Positions 36,201-43,633 of a stretch of 64,000 nt of DNA are shown here, piece after piece (position 1 is the stretch's first letter; the number at the start of each line of letters is the position of its first letter). The notes under the pieces were generated by a model. It was not told the origin of the DNA and ran no database searches. It saw only the letters and a list, made by a program, of their open reading frames with translations. This stretch comes from Candidatus Jettenia sp. AMX2 (GTDB lineage: Bacteria; Planctomycetota; Brocadiia; Brocadiales; Brocadiaceae): assembly GCA_030583665.1 (NCBI GenBank), contig CP129469.1:2719043-2783042 (forward strand). Direction: 5' to 3'. The translations under genes and the position numbers were made by a program.

Positions 36201-37965
36201 TATCATTTGCTAAGGTTTGATGACGTTTAACAATAATCTTGGAATCATTTGATTGACCCGGGGCCGTGGGATATATCCAGGCACTCACCGTAACAAAATT
36301 TACCGGGTTGAGGCTGGCGCTATTGGGTACTTCCACATAATCATTCACCCCGTCAAAGGAAAGGGCGCTATTGATTTTGCCTGTTGTCCACACAGGACCA
36401 TTGAAAAGTGTGCCATTGTTGCCATTCCCGGAAGCATCCGCAGCGCTTGTTCCTGCACCCTCGTCAAATCTGTAGTAGGCAAGCAGGCCATCAGGTGGTA
36501 CGTTGCCACTACCGTCAATGGCACTATTCATGACAGTAAAAATATCCGTATTGTCAAGATAAGCACCGTAAACAGAATCAATATTACTTGCATAATTTCC
36601 AAAAAGCTCTGCCCCTGCTCCTCTTGCATATAACGGAACCAGCGAATTTGTGTGACTTCCGGAATTCCAATACCAATATACTGTCTCGCCGCTATCGATT
36701 ACATTGTTATTGTTCGTATCTTCCCAGCTCGCACGGCGACCACCGGTGTTTAGGACTACTTTCTCTTTGGAAAGGGTTGTAGTATTCACATTACCAAGAG
36801 GCTGGCTCGGGAATACCCCTGGCCAGGCAGTCAGATAACCACATTCATGATCAGCAGTTACAATAACCAGGGTATTGCTCCAGGTGGCATCATTGCCGGT
36901 ATCATTTACCCAGTTAATTACTGTTTGAATAGCCTTATCAAAATCTTTCGCTTCACCAATCATCTGGTTCATATTATTTGCATGAGAACCCCAGTCAATT
37001 GCGCCCCCTTCTACCATCAGCACAAAACCGTTCGGGTTCCTGCCTAATACCTTCATCGTTGCCGATACACTCTCGGAAAGGGTAGGATTTTCAGTACGAT
37101 ACCCCGAACCATCTGCATTGTGATATACGAAATTAAATAAACCGGCTAATTTCAAGGTAGAAGAATTATTCGCTGCTGACATCAGGGCATTCCCCCCACT
37201 AACACCTGTTCGCCGCTCAACCAAAACATGTTTTCCCGCCTGCCCGCTTTCAGTTCTCAACTTATTCAACATCAGACTATTCACGTGGTTCGCATCATAC
37301 GTGCCAATTATCACATCTGCAGAAGGAACGTTAGGCCCTTTACCGCCGCCATATCGTGAATGAGTAGCAACGGTACCGGTGGTATTAGGATTCCCAAAAA
37401 ACCCCTCGTCTGCTATAGCAAAGGTATTTGCGCGGGAATCATTATGGGCTACCCAAGCCCCAGGTGTGGCATGTGAAACATGGACCGAGCTGACTGAACC
37501 TACTGTCATCCCTGCTATTTTTGCTTTGTCTGCAATTGATAATAATCTTGTACCATTCGAAGTGACACAAATCCGTTCGTTGGAAGTTTTAACACCACAA
37601 TACATACTGGTAGAAGTGCAGGCGCTATCCTGAGTAGCTGGAGTTGTGTTTACATAATGAAAATTAGACCATGCCTGCCCAGTATTATATCCTCCACCTT
37701 CAGGGTAAGTGGATACCATATATTTCACCCATGGTAGCCCTGATTGATATGAGGGAACTGTTCCGGTGTATTTATTTACTGCCTCTATATGCTTAACACC
37801 CCAACCATCCCCGATAAATAAAATAATGTATTTTGCATTTCCACCGTACGCATGTCCGCTGCCAGTCAGAATAAGCAAAACCATGAAAAGCAACATATTG
37901 CCTAAGGTTTTTTGGATACAGTGTCTTACCCACTTCTGTCTTCTACAACGGGTGTTATACATCAT
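33274..37965 (-). CDS. Secreted alkaline phosphatase fused to LamG and Big_5 modules
   Basis: 1563 residues. Signal peptide to about 39; PhoA-family domain about 40-465 with the same catalytic set as its neighbour (TQDSACTSTS, VEGGAIDWGSHANN, TADHE, SGSHTNS). After the linker SVYGAYLDNTDIFTVMNSAI come LamG, LamG, Big_5, LamG, Big_5 and a second type of C-terminal LamG (GLQAYYKFDEGTG). The three central LamG units are almost base-identical, and one LamG-Big_5 block is duplicated with a 963-bp period. The start ATG lies one base after the stop of the upstream gene (TAA-A-ATG), so translation is likely coupled. LamG modules may tether the enzyme to polysaccharide or to the cell surface. Domain calls are secure; location and partner are inferred. 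Confidence 0.9.
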   Translation of the reverse strand: MMYNTRCRRQKWVRHCIQKTLGNMLLFMVLLILTGSGHAYGGNAKYIILFIGDGWGVKHIEAVNKYTGTVPSYQSGLPWVKYMVSTYPEGGGYNTGQAWSNFHYVNTTPATQDSACTSTSMYCGVKTSNERICVTSNGTRLLSIADKAKIAGMTVGSVSSVHVSHATPGAWVAHNDSRANTFAIADEGFFGNPNTTGTVATHSRYGGGKGPNVPSADVIIGTYDANHVNSLMLNKLRTESGQAGKHVLVERRTGVSGGNALMSAANNSSTLKLAGLFNFVYHNADGSGYRTENPTLSESVSATMKVLGRNPNGFVLMVEGGAIDWGSHANNMNQMIGEAKDFDKAIQTVINWVNDTGNDATWSNTLVIVTADHECGYLTAWPGVFPSQPLGNVNTTTLSKEKVVLNTGGRRASWEDTNNNNVIDSGETVYWYWNSGSHTNSLVPLYARGAGAELFGNYASNIDSVYGAYLDNTDIFTVMNSAIDGSGNVPPDGLLAYYRFDEGAGTSAADASGNGNNGTLFNGPVWTTGKINSALSFDGVNDYVEVPNSASLNPVNFVTVSAWIYPTAPGQSNDSKIIVKRHQTLANDNYSLGFTSGSRPEARIVIGGSMKSIYGPVLSLNAWHHLVGVYNGSTLKLYVNGTEVNSIAASGSLDTSTYPLRIGTRAVDPVNRYFKGRIDEVRVHSRALSVQEVQSLFSTTAPDGLLAYYRFDEGAGTSAADASGNGNNGTLFNGPVWTTGKINSALSFDGVNDYVEVPNSASINPVNFVTVSAWIYPTAPGQSNDSKIIVKRHQTLANDNYSLGFTSGSRPEARIVIGGSMKSIYGPVLSLNAWHHLVGVYNGSTLKLYVNGTEVNSVAASGSLDTSTYPLRIGTRAVDPVNRYFKGRIDEVRVHSRALSAQEVQSLFSTTASPDTTPPTVSGTSPVSGATGVPVNSIITVTFSEAMNVGSITTSTFLVNDGISNIGGMVTYSGTTATFTPSGPLVHSRTYTAMVTTGVRDLAGNAMVANYTWSFTTVSDAFPDGLLAYYRFDEGAGTSAADASGNGNNGTLFNGPVWTTGKINSALSFDGVNDYVEVPNSASLNPVNFVTVSAWIYPTAPGQSNDSKIIVKRHQTLANDNYSLGFTSGSRPEARIVIGGSMKSIYGPVLSLNAWHHLVGVYNGSTLKLYVNGTEVNSIAASGSLDTSTYPLRIGTRAVDPVNRYFKGRIDEVRVHSRALSAQEVQSLFSTTASPDTTPPTVSGTSPVSGATGVPVNSIITVTFSEAMNVGSITTSTFLVNDGISNIGGMVTYSGTTATFTPSGPLVHSRTYTAMVTTGVRDLAGNAMVANYTWSFTTTADGVMSGLQAYYKFDEGTGTVAADSSGNDRNGMIIGATWTTGKFGSALSFNGTSNYVSVHPLNYDEISVSAWFNKSSSGNHVIFGGHKSNADLQLQEGFDLFFNSVTPDRLRFIVATRNTSGTRTVKTAIRDFTNSNGSWYHVVGTYNKATGEQKLYIDGQLVNTQTHPRGNVIVPLTDRHYMAIGTRYATWGFFRGSIDEVHIFNRALSDQEVLDLFHNYYYH
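33952..35877 (-). repeat. Two tandem 963-bp units (Big_5 plus LamG)
   Basis: The sequence starting at about 33952 recurs at about 34915 with almost no differences (period 963 bases, 321 codons). A further LamG copy without the Big_5 part follows at 35880-36490 at a spacing of 633 bases. The near identity implies recent duplication or gene conversion. Confidence 0.85.
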
Positions 37966-37966
37966 T

Positions 37967-40780
37967 TTATTTGTCCAGCCTTTCCGTCAATTCAAAAGCT
38001 GGTATAAAAGAAAAACTGTCACTGTTTATATCGTCATTCCATCCTTCAACTGCCAGGAGATTTTCTCCGGGAAACAGTTCGTCTGCAAATCCACTTATAT
38101 CAAAAAATTCTCCCGGTAAACCCGATTCATTCCGAAGAATTTCTATGCCATTAAGATACACAATGAACGGGCCGTCACAGTCAATGGATAACGTCATATT
38201 GGTAACTGCAAATGGGTTATCGACAAAGAAAGCCCTGCGTACATGAACAGTTAAATAATTTCCCTGCATATCTCCGAGGGTGGTCTTGTTCCTCTCACGT
38301 CCATAACCAAAACCTGAAGGACCGCTTTGCAAGATACTATCGTCAAATCCGCTTTGGTTCCATCCGGCAGGGGGAAGATCTCCTGCAAAATAGCGCCATG
38401 CATCCCCTTCCCTGATCTGTTCTTTTTTGGATAATAATGCCCGCACCTCTCCGTCATTCAATGCATGCTTGTAGATACGAACGTCATCTATACTTCCATT
38501 GAATAATCCCCAATTTGAATATCTTGTTCCTATGGCCATATAATGCCGGTCCGTTAACGGCACTATCACATTTCCCGGCGGATGTGTTTGGGTATTCACC
38601 AACTGCCCGTCTATATATAACTTCTGTTCCCCCGTAGTCTTGTTGTAGGTACCGACAACATGATACCAGTTTCCATTTGAATCGCCAAAATCCTTAAACG
38701 CCTGCTTTGTTGTCTTTATCCCGCTTGCATTCCTTGTGACCACCACAAACCGGAGTAAATCAGGCATGTCAGTATGAAAAAGCAAGTCAAATCCTTCCCG
38801 GCATTGCTCATCAGCATCCCATCTATATCCACCAAAGATAACATTGTTTCCGGATGCGTTTTTCCTGAACCACGCAGATACTGAAATCTCGTCGTAATTC
38901 ATACGGGGAATTGTTACATAACCTTTACCGTCAAAATGTAACGCACCGCCGGTTTTCCCTGTTGTCCAGGTAGCGCCAAGAATTGTACCATGCCTGTTAT
39001 TCCCTGAAGAATCCCCTGCAATTATACCCGTCCCTTCATCAAATGGATACCAGGCCTCGGCAACCCACGGATACTCATCAATAGCAGTCGTAAAGCTCCA
39101 GGCATAATACGCAGTCATCGCATTCCCCGATACATCCCTTACCCCGGTAGTTATTATTACCGTATAGTTCATACCATATGACAGAGGATTTAGCGGTGTA
39201 AAAATTGCCGTCCTATCGTCAGCCCTGTATTTTATGTCACCATCCAGAAGTATACCGTTCCTGTCACTTACCAGAAAGGTAGACCACGTTATACTGCCTG
39301 CGTCCATCGGTTTTGTAAATGACGCCGCTATCTCCTTATTATGTACGGACACCCTGGCCGCATTCCTGTCGGGATTTATTTTGTTCACCGCCGGAGGCGT
39401 CGTATCAAACATATCTTCTGTAGTAAAACTCCAGGTATAATCCGCAGGTATCGCATTCCCTATTACATCCCTTACCCCGGTAGTTATTGTTGCCGTATAG
39501 TTCGTATCATATGACAGGAGATTCGCAGGCACAAAAATGGCAGTCATACTGCCAGGATAATAAAATACTTGCCCCCCTATTGGATAGATCCCGTCATTTA
39601 CCAGAAACGTAAAACCTGTTATACTTCCTGCGTCCATTGGTTTTGAAAATGTCACCTGTATTGCACTATTTACAGGCACCCCGGTTGCATTCAGGACAGG
39701 ATTTGTTGCATTTACCCTCGGAAGCGCTGTGTCGTATGCCTGGGTTGCCCTCAGCATTAATGCGTTAGCATAAAACTGGCCGGTTGGAGACGAAACGGTG
39801 ATCACCATCTCACCATCCGCACCGGGATTAATGTTAGTGAAACGCGCAACGTACCCATTGATGGTATTATAGCCATTCACTATCGCTACCGAGGGATCCG
39901 TTACTCCGGAAAAAACAGCGCCTGGTGTGCTTGCGTTTGTAAAGGACACAACGTCCGATATGGTGGTTATCGTTACCCGGTTGGTATAAGAGGCATGATT
40001 GCGGTTCCCGAAAAGGACAAATTCATAGTCCAGACCGGGATCCAGACCGGTAAAGGCAAAAGTCAGATTTGGCCCGCTGTAACTGATAAGTCCTTCACTG
40101 TCTACAACCCCGTTAAAGACGGTATACGCATCAGTGCTGCTGTTTGCGTTACTGCCTTGAGCAGGTATTTTATAGGAGCCAATATATCCGCCGGCAACCG
40201 TCAGGGCAACAGGGACTTCCGTACCGGTAAAGTAATCCTTGAGCAGCCCGCTTTGCCCTGTAGTATAAAGCGTGATCCCTGTATCCACCTGCCCTTCAGA
40301 CCAGAAAAGATCGTTGTATGCAGTAAACACATGTATCCCGGAAACAACCGTTACCATCACGGTTGCCTCATTCGATTCCAATCCTGCATTGTTCAGCACC
40401 GTATAGGTAAAACTATCCGTTCCCTCAAATCCTGCATCAGGCGTATAGGTCACAGTACCGTCAGAATTCGATACCACAAAACCACTGGCAGGATTGTTTA
40501 TGATCTCCACCGTGGTTAGATCAATTGTGCTCTCAGAGTCCGTATCATTGGCAACAACATCAATATTTACCGGAGTATTCTCATTCGTTATGGCCCTGTC
40601 ATCGTTGGCAACAGGTGTCATGTTGCCGGTAATAACGCCATTCATTTCTGTTTCACCATGAACAAATCCATTAACAGTCAGGACAAATACAGCCAGGACA
40701 AGGAACATAATAACGCCTGAGGAATTTTGGAAAAACGGTTTCGGTCGCTTCTTTTTTTTATGAAGGGCAGTATGCATCAT
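37967..40780 (-). CDS. Secreted cadherin-like/Big_5/LamG protein with C-terminal beta-sandwich-like domain
   Basis: 937 residues. Signal anchor at about 23-42. Cadherin-like region at about 55-145 (NDTDSESTIDLTTVEI...VTYTPDAGFEGTDSFTYTV), a conserved module at about 145-345 shared with the protein at 26963-31630, two Big_5-like units (about 350-575), a LamG domain (about 580-780) and a C-terminal domain of about 150 residues beginning EGDAWRYFAGDLPPAGWNQS and ending FELTERLDK. That last domain is the main body of the 219-aa protein encoded just upstream. Starts one base after the upstream stop (TAA-A-ATG), second gene of the operon. Probable role: extracellular adhesin or matrix component. 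Confidence 0.83.
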   Translation of the reverse strand: MMHTALHKKKKRPKPFFQNSSGVIMFLVLAVFVLTVNGFVHGETEMNGVITGNMTPVANDDRAITNENTPVNIDVVANDTDSESTIDLTTVEIINNPASGFVVSNSDGTVTYTPDAGFEGTDSFTYTVLNNAGLESNEATVMVTVVSGIHVFTAYNDLFWSEGQVDTGITLYTTGQSGLLKDYFTGTEVPVALTVAGGYIGSYKIPAQGSNANSSTDAYTVFNGVVDSEGLISYSGPNLTFAFTGLDPGLDYEFVLFGNRNHASYTNRVTITTISDVVSFTNASTPGAVFSGVTDPSVAIVNGYNTINGYVARFTNINPGADGEMVITVSSPTGQFYANALMLRATQAYDTALPRVNATNPVLNATGVPVNSAIQVTFSKPMDAGSITGFTFLVNDGIYPIGGQVFYYPGSMTAIFVPANLLSYDTNYTATITTGVRDVIGNAIPADYTWSFTTEDMFDTTPPAVNKINPDRNAARVSVHNKEIAASFTKPMDAGSITWSTFLVSDRNGILLDGDIKYRADDRTAIFTPLNPLSYGMNYTVIITTGVRDVSGNAMTAYYAWSFTTAIDEYPWVAEAWYPFDEGTGIIAGDSSGNNRHGTILGATWTTGKTGGALHFDGKGYVTIPRMNYDEISVSAWFRKNASGNNVIFGGYRWDADEQCREGFDLLFHTDMPDLLRFVVVTRNASGIKTTKQAFKDFGDSNGNWYHVVGTYNKTTGEQKLYIDGQLVNTQTHPPGNVIVPLTDRHYMAIGTRYSNWGLFNGSIDDVRIYKHALNDGEVRALLSKKEQIREGDAWRYFAGDLPPAGWNQSGFDDSILQSGPSGFGYGRERNKTTLGDMQGNYLTVHVRRAFFVDNPFAVTNMTLSIDCDGPFIVYLNGIEILRNESGLPGEFFDISGFADELFPGENLLAVEGWNDDINSDSFSFIPAFELTERLDK

Positions 40781-40781
40781 T

Positions 40782-41441
40782 TTAGTTACCCTGCCTTTCC
40801 GTTAATTCAAACTCCGGGGTAAAAGAAAAAGTATCACTATTAATATCGTCATTACTTCCTTCAACAGCCAATATATTTTCACCGGGAAACATTTCGTGTA
40901 TAAAACCGCTAACATCTAACGGTTCGTCCGGCAAACCCGACACGTTCCGGATAATCTCTATGCCATTAAGATAGGCAATGAACGGACCATCACAATCAAC
41001 GAACAAGGTCATATTTTTAACTGCATGTATGTTATCAATAATAAACTCCCTTCGTGTATAAACCGTTTTATATCTGCCCCGCATATCTCCCAGGGTGGTC
41101 TTATTCCTTTGTTCCAGGGTTTCCCCGTCCTTCCCCCTTGCCATTCCCTGTCCATATCCAAAACCTGACTGTCCCCTTTGCCAACTCTTATCATCAAACC
41201 CGCTTTGGTTCCATCCGGGCGGAGGTTCTTGGGGGCCTTTAAAATAACGCCACTCATCCCCTTTTCTAATCGTTACTTTTTTCTCTTTTTCATTTAAAGA
41301 AACGCTCCTGGCATACACATCCTGCATAAACAATCCGCCCATACCTAAGATGAAGCTCAAGGATATGGCCGTATAAATTACTCCGTTTAACAAAGAAGGC
41401 AACCAGCCCTTTCGCGTGTAACACTTCAATCCCTTTTTCAT
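40782..41441 (-). CDS. Secreted single-domain protein, first gene of the LamG/phosphatase operon
   Basis: 219 residues. A membrane or signal segment is at about 17-40, then a single domain of about 160 residues (KGDEWRYFKGPQEPPPGWNQ, GFDDKSWQRGQSGFGYGQ, DCDGPFIAYLNGIEIIRN, DINSDTFSFTPEFELTE). The same domain closes the 937-aa protein next to it. The pattern of a D-x-D-G-P-F-I-x-Y-LNG-x-E stretch recalls the galactose-binding or PA14-like beta-sandwich domains of secreted planctomycete proteins, but I cannot name a family. GGGGGA precedes the ATG. The gene is preceded by the predicted c-di-GMP riboswitch and a long leader (about 360 bases after the terminator). Confidence 0.75.
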   Translation of the reverse strand: MKKGLKCYTRKGWLPSLLNGVIYTAISLSFILGMGGLFMQDVYARSVSLNEKEKKVTIRKGDEWRYFKGPQEPPPGWNQSGFDDKSWQRGQSGFGYGQGMARGKDGETLEQRNKTTLGDMRGRYKTVYTRREFIIDNIHAVKNMTLFVDCDGPFIAYLNGIEIIRNVSGLPDEPLDVSGFIHEMFPGENILAVEGSNDDINSDTFSFTPEFELTERQGN

Positions 41442-41800
41442 AAATTATCCCCCATGGTTTTCTTGTTGAATGAGTTTCTTCTCTCATACATTGTTCTAAA
41501 TCTTAATATCCTTCGGTTTTACTTCAGAATGGCACAAACGCATAGGAATCTAAAGAAAAGTGCCTATACCTATTGCTCTGATGGTTTTTCCTAAGCAAAA
41601 CCAAAAATCTTTCTTTGAAATTCCCGTATTTTGAATAGACATGTATACCATTCCTCATTTCCCGATACATTGCAAGCAATAAGGGATCTATTTTCAAAAT
41701 GCTTTCATAAAGAATTATATATTATTTATGATAGTAATGTAAATACGGTAAAACGGATATACTCCAGAGAACACACCCGAAAGAGTATATCTCACGATAA

Positions 41801-41851
41801 ATAAAAAAGCCTTACTGCGAAAATATTTTCAACATCTTCGACAGTAAGGCT
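41801..41851 (-). terminator. Intrinsic terminator overlapping the riboswitch 3' strand
   Basis: On the minus strand AGCCTTACTG (41851-41842) pairs perfectly with CAGTAAGGCT (41817-41808) and is followed by TTTTTTATTT. The 5' arm is the same segment that closes P2 and P1 of the aptamer, so aptamer folding and terminator folding exclude each other. Confidence 0.8.
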
Positions 41852-41938
41852 ATCTCGTAAAAACGTTGAAGCTGTTTTCACAGCCTGACAAGACCCTTTC
41901 CTTTGCGTCCCCCGATCACTCAGGGTTTGCCTTTATCG
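41839..41938 (-). promoter_or_regulatory. Cyclic di-GMP-I (GEMM-I) riboswitch aptamer
   Basis: Minus-strand RNA from 41938 to 41839. Core GGCAAACC, then stem CCCTGA-GTGA-TCGGGG with a GNRA tetraloop (GTGA, complement of 41916-41919), then GACGCAAAG (complement of 41901-41909): this is the GEMM-I consensus P1b region in order. P2 follows: GG-x-CTTGT pairs with ACGAGA-TAG-CC, including the ATAGCC segment expected before the receptor. CGATA at the 5' end pairs with TGTCG at the 3' end as P1. The downstream terminator shares the 3' strand. Established for the family: binds c-di-GMP. Inferred here: ligand binding stops terminator formation, so this is an ON switch for the LamG/phosphatase operon. 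Region 41442-41800 beyond it is leader without a gene; 41939-42294 holds no gene either and may carry the promoter. Confidence 0.85.
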
Positions 41939-42255
41939 GATTGTTTTTGAAACATTTTATCTCAAAGTAGTTTTAATGGTAGCCTTTCCCCTTTCCAGAC
42001 TTAATTGAAAAATAAGGCTAAAACCTTGACCCCATGGCATTTCTCTTCTGGCACATTCGGATTATGGCCACGTGTACCCTGAAAATCCCTTATACTGCAT
42101 CTGGTATCCGTTTGTCAAGTATGAATTAAGGATTCGGCAACGAAGCATTCCCCTCCCTCGATGGGAGGGGCTGGGGGAGGGTGACAGAATATGGAACAGT
42201 TTTTCCCTTCTCCTCCACCGAACCTCCACCATCGAGGAGGAAAAATACCTGGCTT

Positions 42256-42269
42256 GAAATTCCTATACA
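42256..42269. repeat. GAAATTCCTATACA motif
   Basis: One of several intergenic occurrences: 1251-1264 (AAAGTTCCTATACA), 8841-8856, 43153-43166 and 58512-58525. The last two are the ends of the 95-bp repeat. Confidence 0.5.
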
Positions 42270-42294
42270 TGAACTTAACGCCTTCGGCGGACTT

Positions 42295-42531
42295 TTACTC
42301 AACACACTCCATGGTATAGTTATTACACCCTGGACATCCTACTTTTGGCATATATCCTTCGTAATACTCCTTATTGAATTTGGCCATCCCTATCCCTGCA
42401 TCAATGATTGCTTCATTAACCAAAAGCTCAGTTCCACATACTGAACAACGATATTTGTACTCCTTCGGTGGAGGACCGAACGGCTCTTCTATTACCTCCC
42501 TCTCCAATGGCTTCTCTCGCCTTTTGCTCAT
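42295..42531 (-). CDS. Small zinc-ribbon-like protein, 78 aa
   Basis: The ATG has an AAGGGG upstream. Two CxxC pairs (YRCSVCGTEL and VGCPGCNNYTMEC) separated by about 40 residues form a probable zinc ribbon. The basic N-terminus (MSKRREKPLEREV) is followed by FGPPPKEY. I do not recognise the function; such small proteins may bind nucleic acid or other proteins. It lies directly behind the IS91-like remnant, whose shifted frame runs through its start. Confidence 0.55.
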   Translation of the reverse strand: MSKRREKPLEREVIEEPFGPPPKEYKYRCSVCGTELLVNEAIIDAGIGMAKFNKEYYEGYMPKVGCPGCNNYTMECVE

Positions 42532-42539
42532 ACTTACCC

Positions 42540-43032
42540 CTTCTTATCTCATCCAACTCGTCATTTCTTCCATGCGTCTGTAATACTACTATGTACCCCC
42601 CTCTATCTCCTTTCTACTGACTCTGCTAAAAAAATCATCCATACACCTTACTCCACTTACCATGAATCTCCCCAATAACTCCTCACCATGATCATAAAAC
42701 GTCTTCCTTAATTTCTCCGGTACCGTCAATACGATATGTCTATATATCACTCCATCATGCAATATCTTGCTTACCTGACCTACCCACTCATCCACATACA
42801 CCTTCCCACATCTCAAACACATTGTACTCTTGCAACTCATCGATACTACCCTACTACCCCGACCACAACTCATACACAAATATCCTATATATCCCATCTC
42901 TCCCGGGTTGCCACAACTCAACATCTTCTTCACCTGCTCTTCATATCGCCTCTGATTATACCTTGGATACTTCCTCTTAAACCCTTCCCAATGGTCTGCA
43001 AATATCTGCTTGAATACATTCCACCCCTTCAC
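42540..43032 (-). pseudogene. IS91-like transposase, N-terminal fragment
   Basis: The first 147 codons carry the transposase zinc-binding domain: a cysteine-rich region (SCGNPGEMGYIGYLCMSCGR, then CKSTMCLRCGKVYVDEWV) followed by YRHIVLTVPEKLRKTF, as in IS91/IS801-type elements. The frame stops at 42589, and a shifted frame goes on with VVLQTHGRND, which is the start of the family's next conserved block. The following N-P-H-L-H-x-HUH catalytic region is absent. So the gene is truncated and frameshifted. A 95-bp sequence just upstream (43072-43166) is repeated at 58431. Confidence 0.75.
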
Positions 43033-43071
43033 CTCTTTTGCCTTTATATACTTATTATACTTCTACTCTTT

Positions 43072-43166
43072 AACTGGGACAAACACTATCGTATCATATT
43101 ACCATCACCAACCTTATAACTACACCTCCCCGCAAACCCGCTTCATTAAAATGAAAATTCCTATAC
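43072..43166. repeat. 95-bp repeat A, copy 1 (next to IS91-like remnant)
   Basis: Identical to 58431-58525 except for one base. It starts AACTGGGACAAACACTATCG and ends GAAAATTCCTATAC. Its place upstream of the transposase fragment suggests that it is one terminus of that element; the second copy is then a solo end. Confidence 0.7.
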
Positions 43167-43205
43167 TATCAAGTTAGGGTGGGATTTGATAAGTTGCCAC
43201 TTTTT

Positions 43206-43395
43206 TAATCCCGAAGGGATGTTATGATTATAGTAAAAGATACAAAACATAGGTTAAACCCCGAAGGGGTGACAGAGAATACAGATTCTTCATACTATCC
43301 CTTCGGAATTATCGTTGTTTTATACCTCCCCTTCGGGGTTGTTAATCTATGGTTATGTATTGGCTATAATCATCTCACCCCTTCGGGGTTACCTC
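43206..43395. repeat. Cluster of CCCGAAGGGG hairpin repeats
   Basis: Five short palindromes of the CCCCGAAGGGG/CCCTTCGGGG type occur in both orientations within about 190 bases, for example AATCCCGAAGGGATGTTATG, AACCCCGAAGGGGTGACAG and TCACCCCTTCGGGGTTACC. They look like a known style of intergenic dispersed repeat. No gene lies here. Confidence 0.65.
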
Positions 43396-43448
43396 ATATT
43401 TACCCATAAATTAGTACAACGTTTCATAAAAACCTATACAAAAATGAA

Positions 43449-43584
43449 TGTCATTGCGAGGAGTGGGGCGGTTGCGAAGCAAAGCCGAAGCAAACTCGGA
43501 GATTCCTCGCTTTGCTCGGAACTGGCTACGCAAACCCTAGTTCCATAAAGCCTTAAGATTGCTTCGCTGTCGCTTACAATGACA
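43449..43584. repeat. Dispersed inverted repeat flanked by TGTCATTG/CAATGACA
   Basis: The ends are exact inverted repeats (TGTCATTG, CAATGACA). The inside has TTGCGAAGCAAAGCCGAAGC and ATTGCTTCGCTGTCGCTT, relating it to the element at 4011-4075. Non-coding. Confidence 0.55.
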
Positions 43585-43633
43585 ATAATATATATAAACA
43601 TATTTGTAGAACGATACACTAGCCTGAAATCTT

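Noticed and set aside
33952-36495. Regularly spaced long repeats that might suggest a repeat array such as a CRISPR
   Set aside because: Units are 633-963 bp, in frame and protein coding; there are no short repeats with unique spacers.
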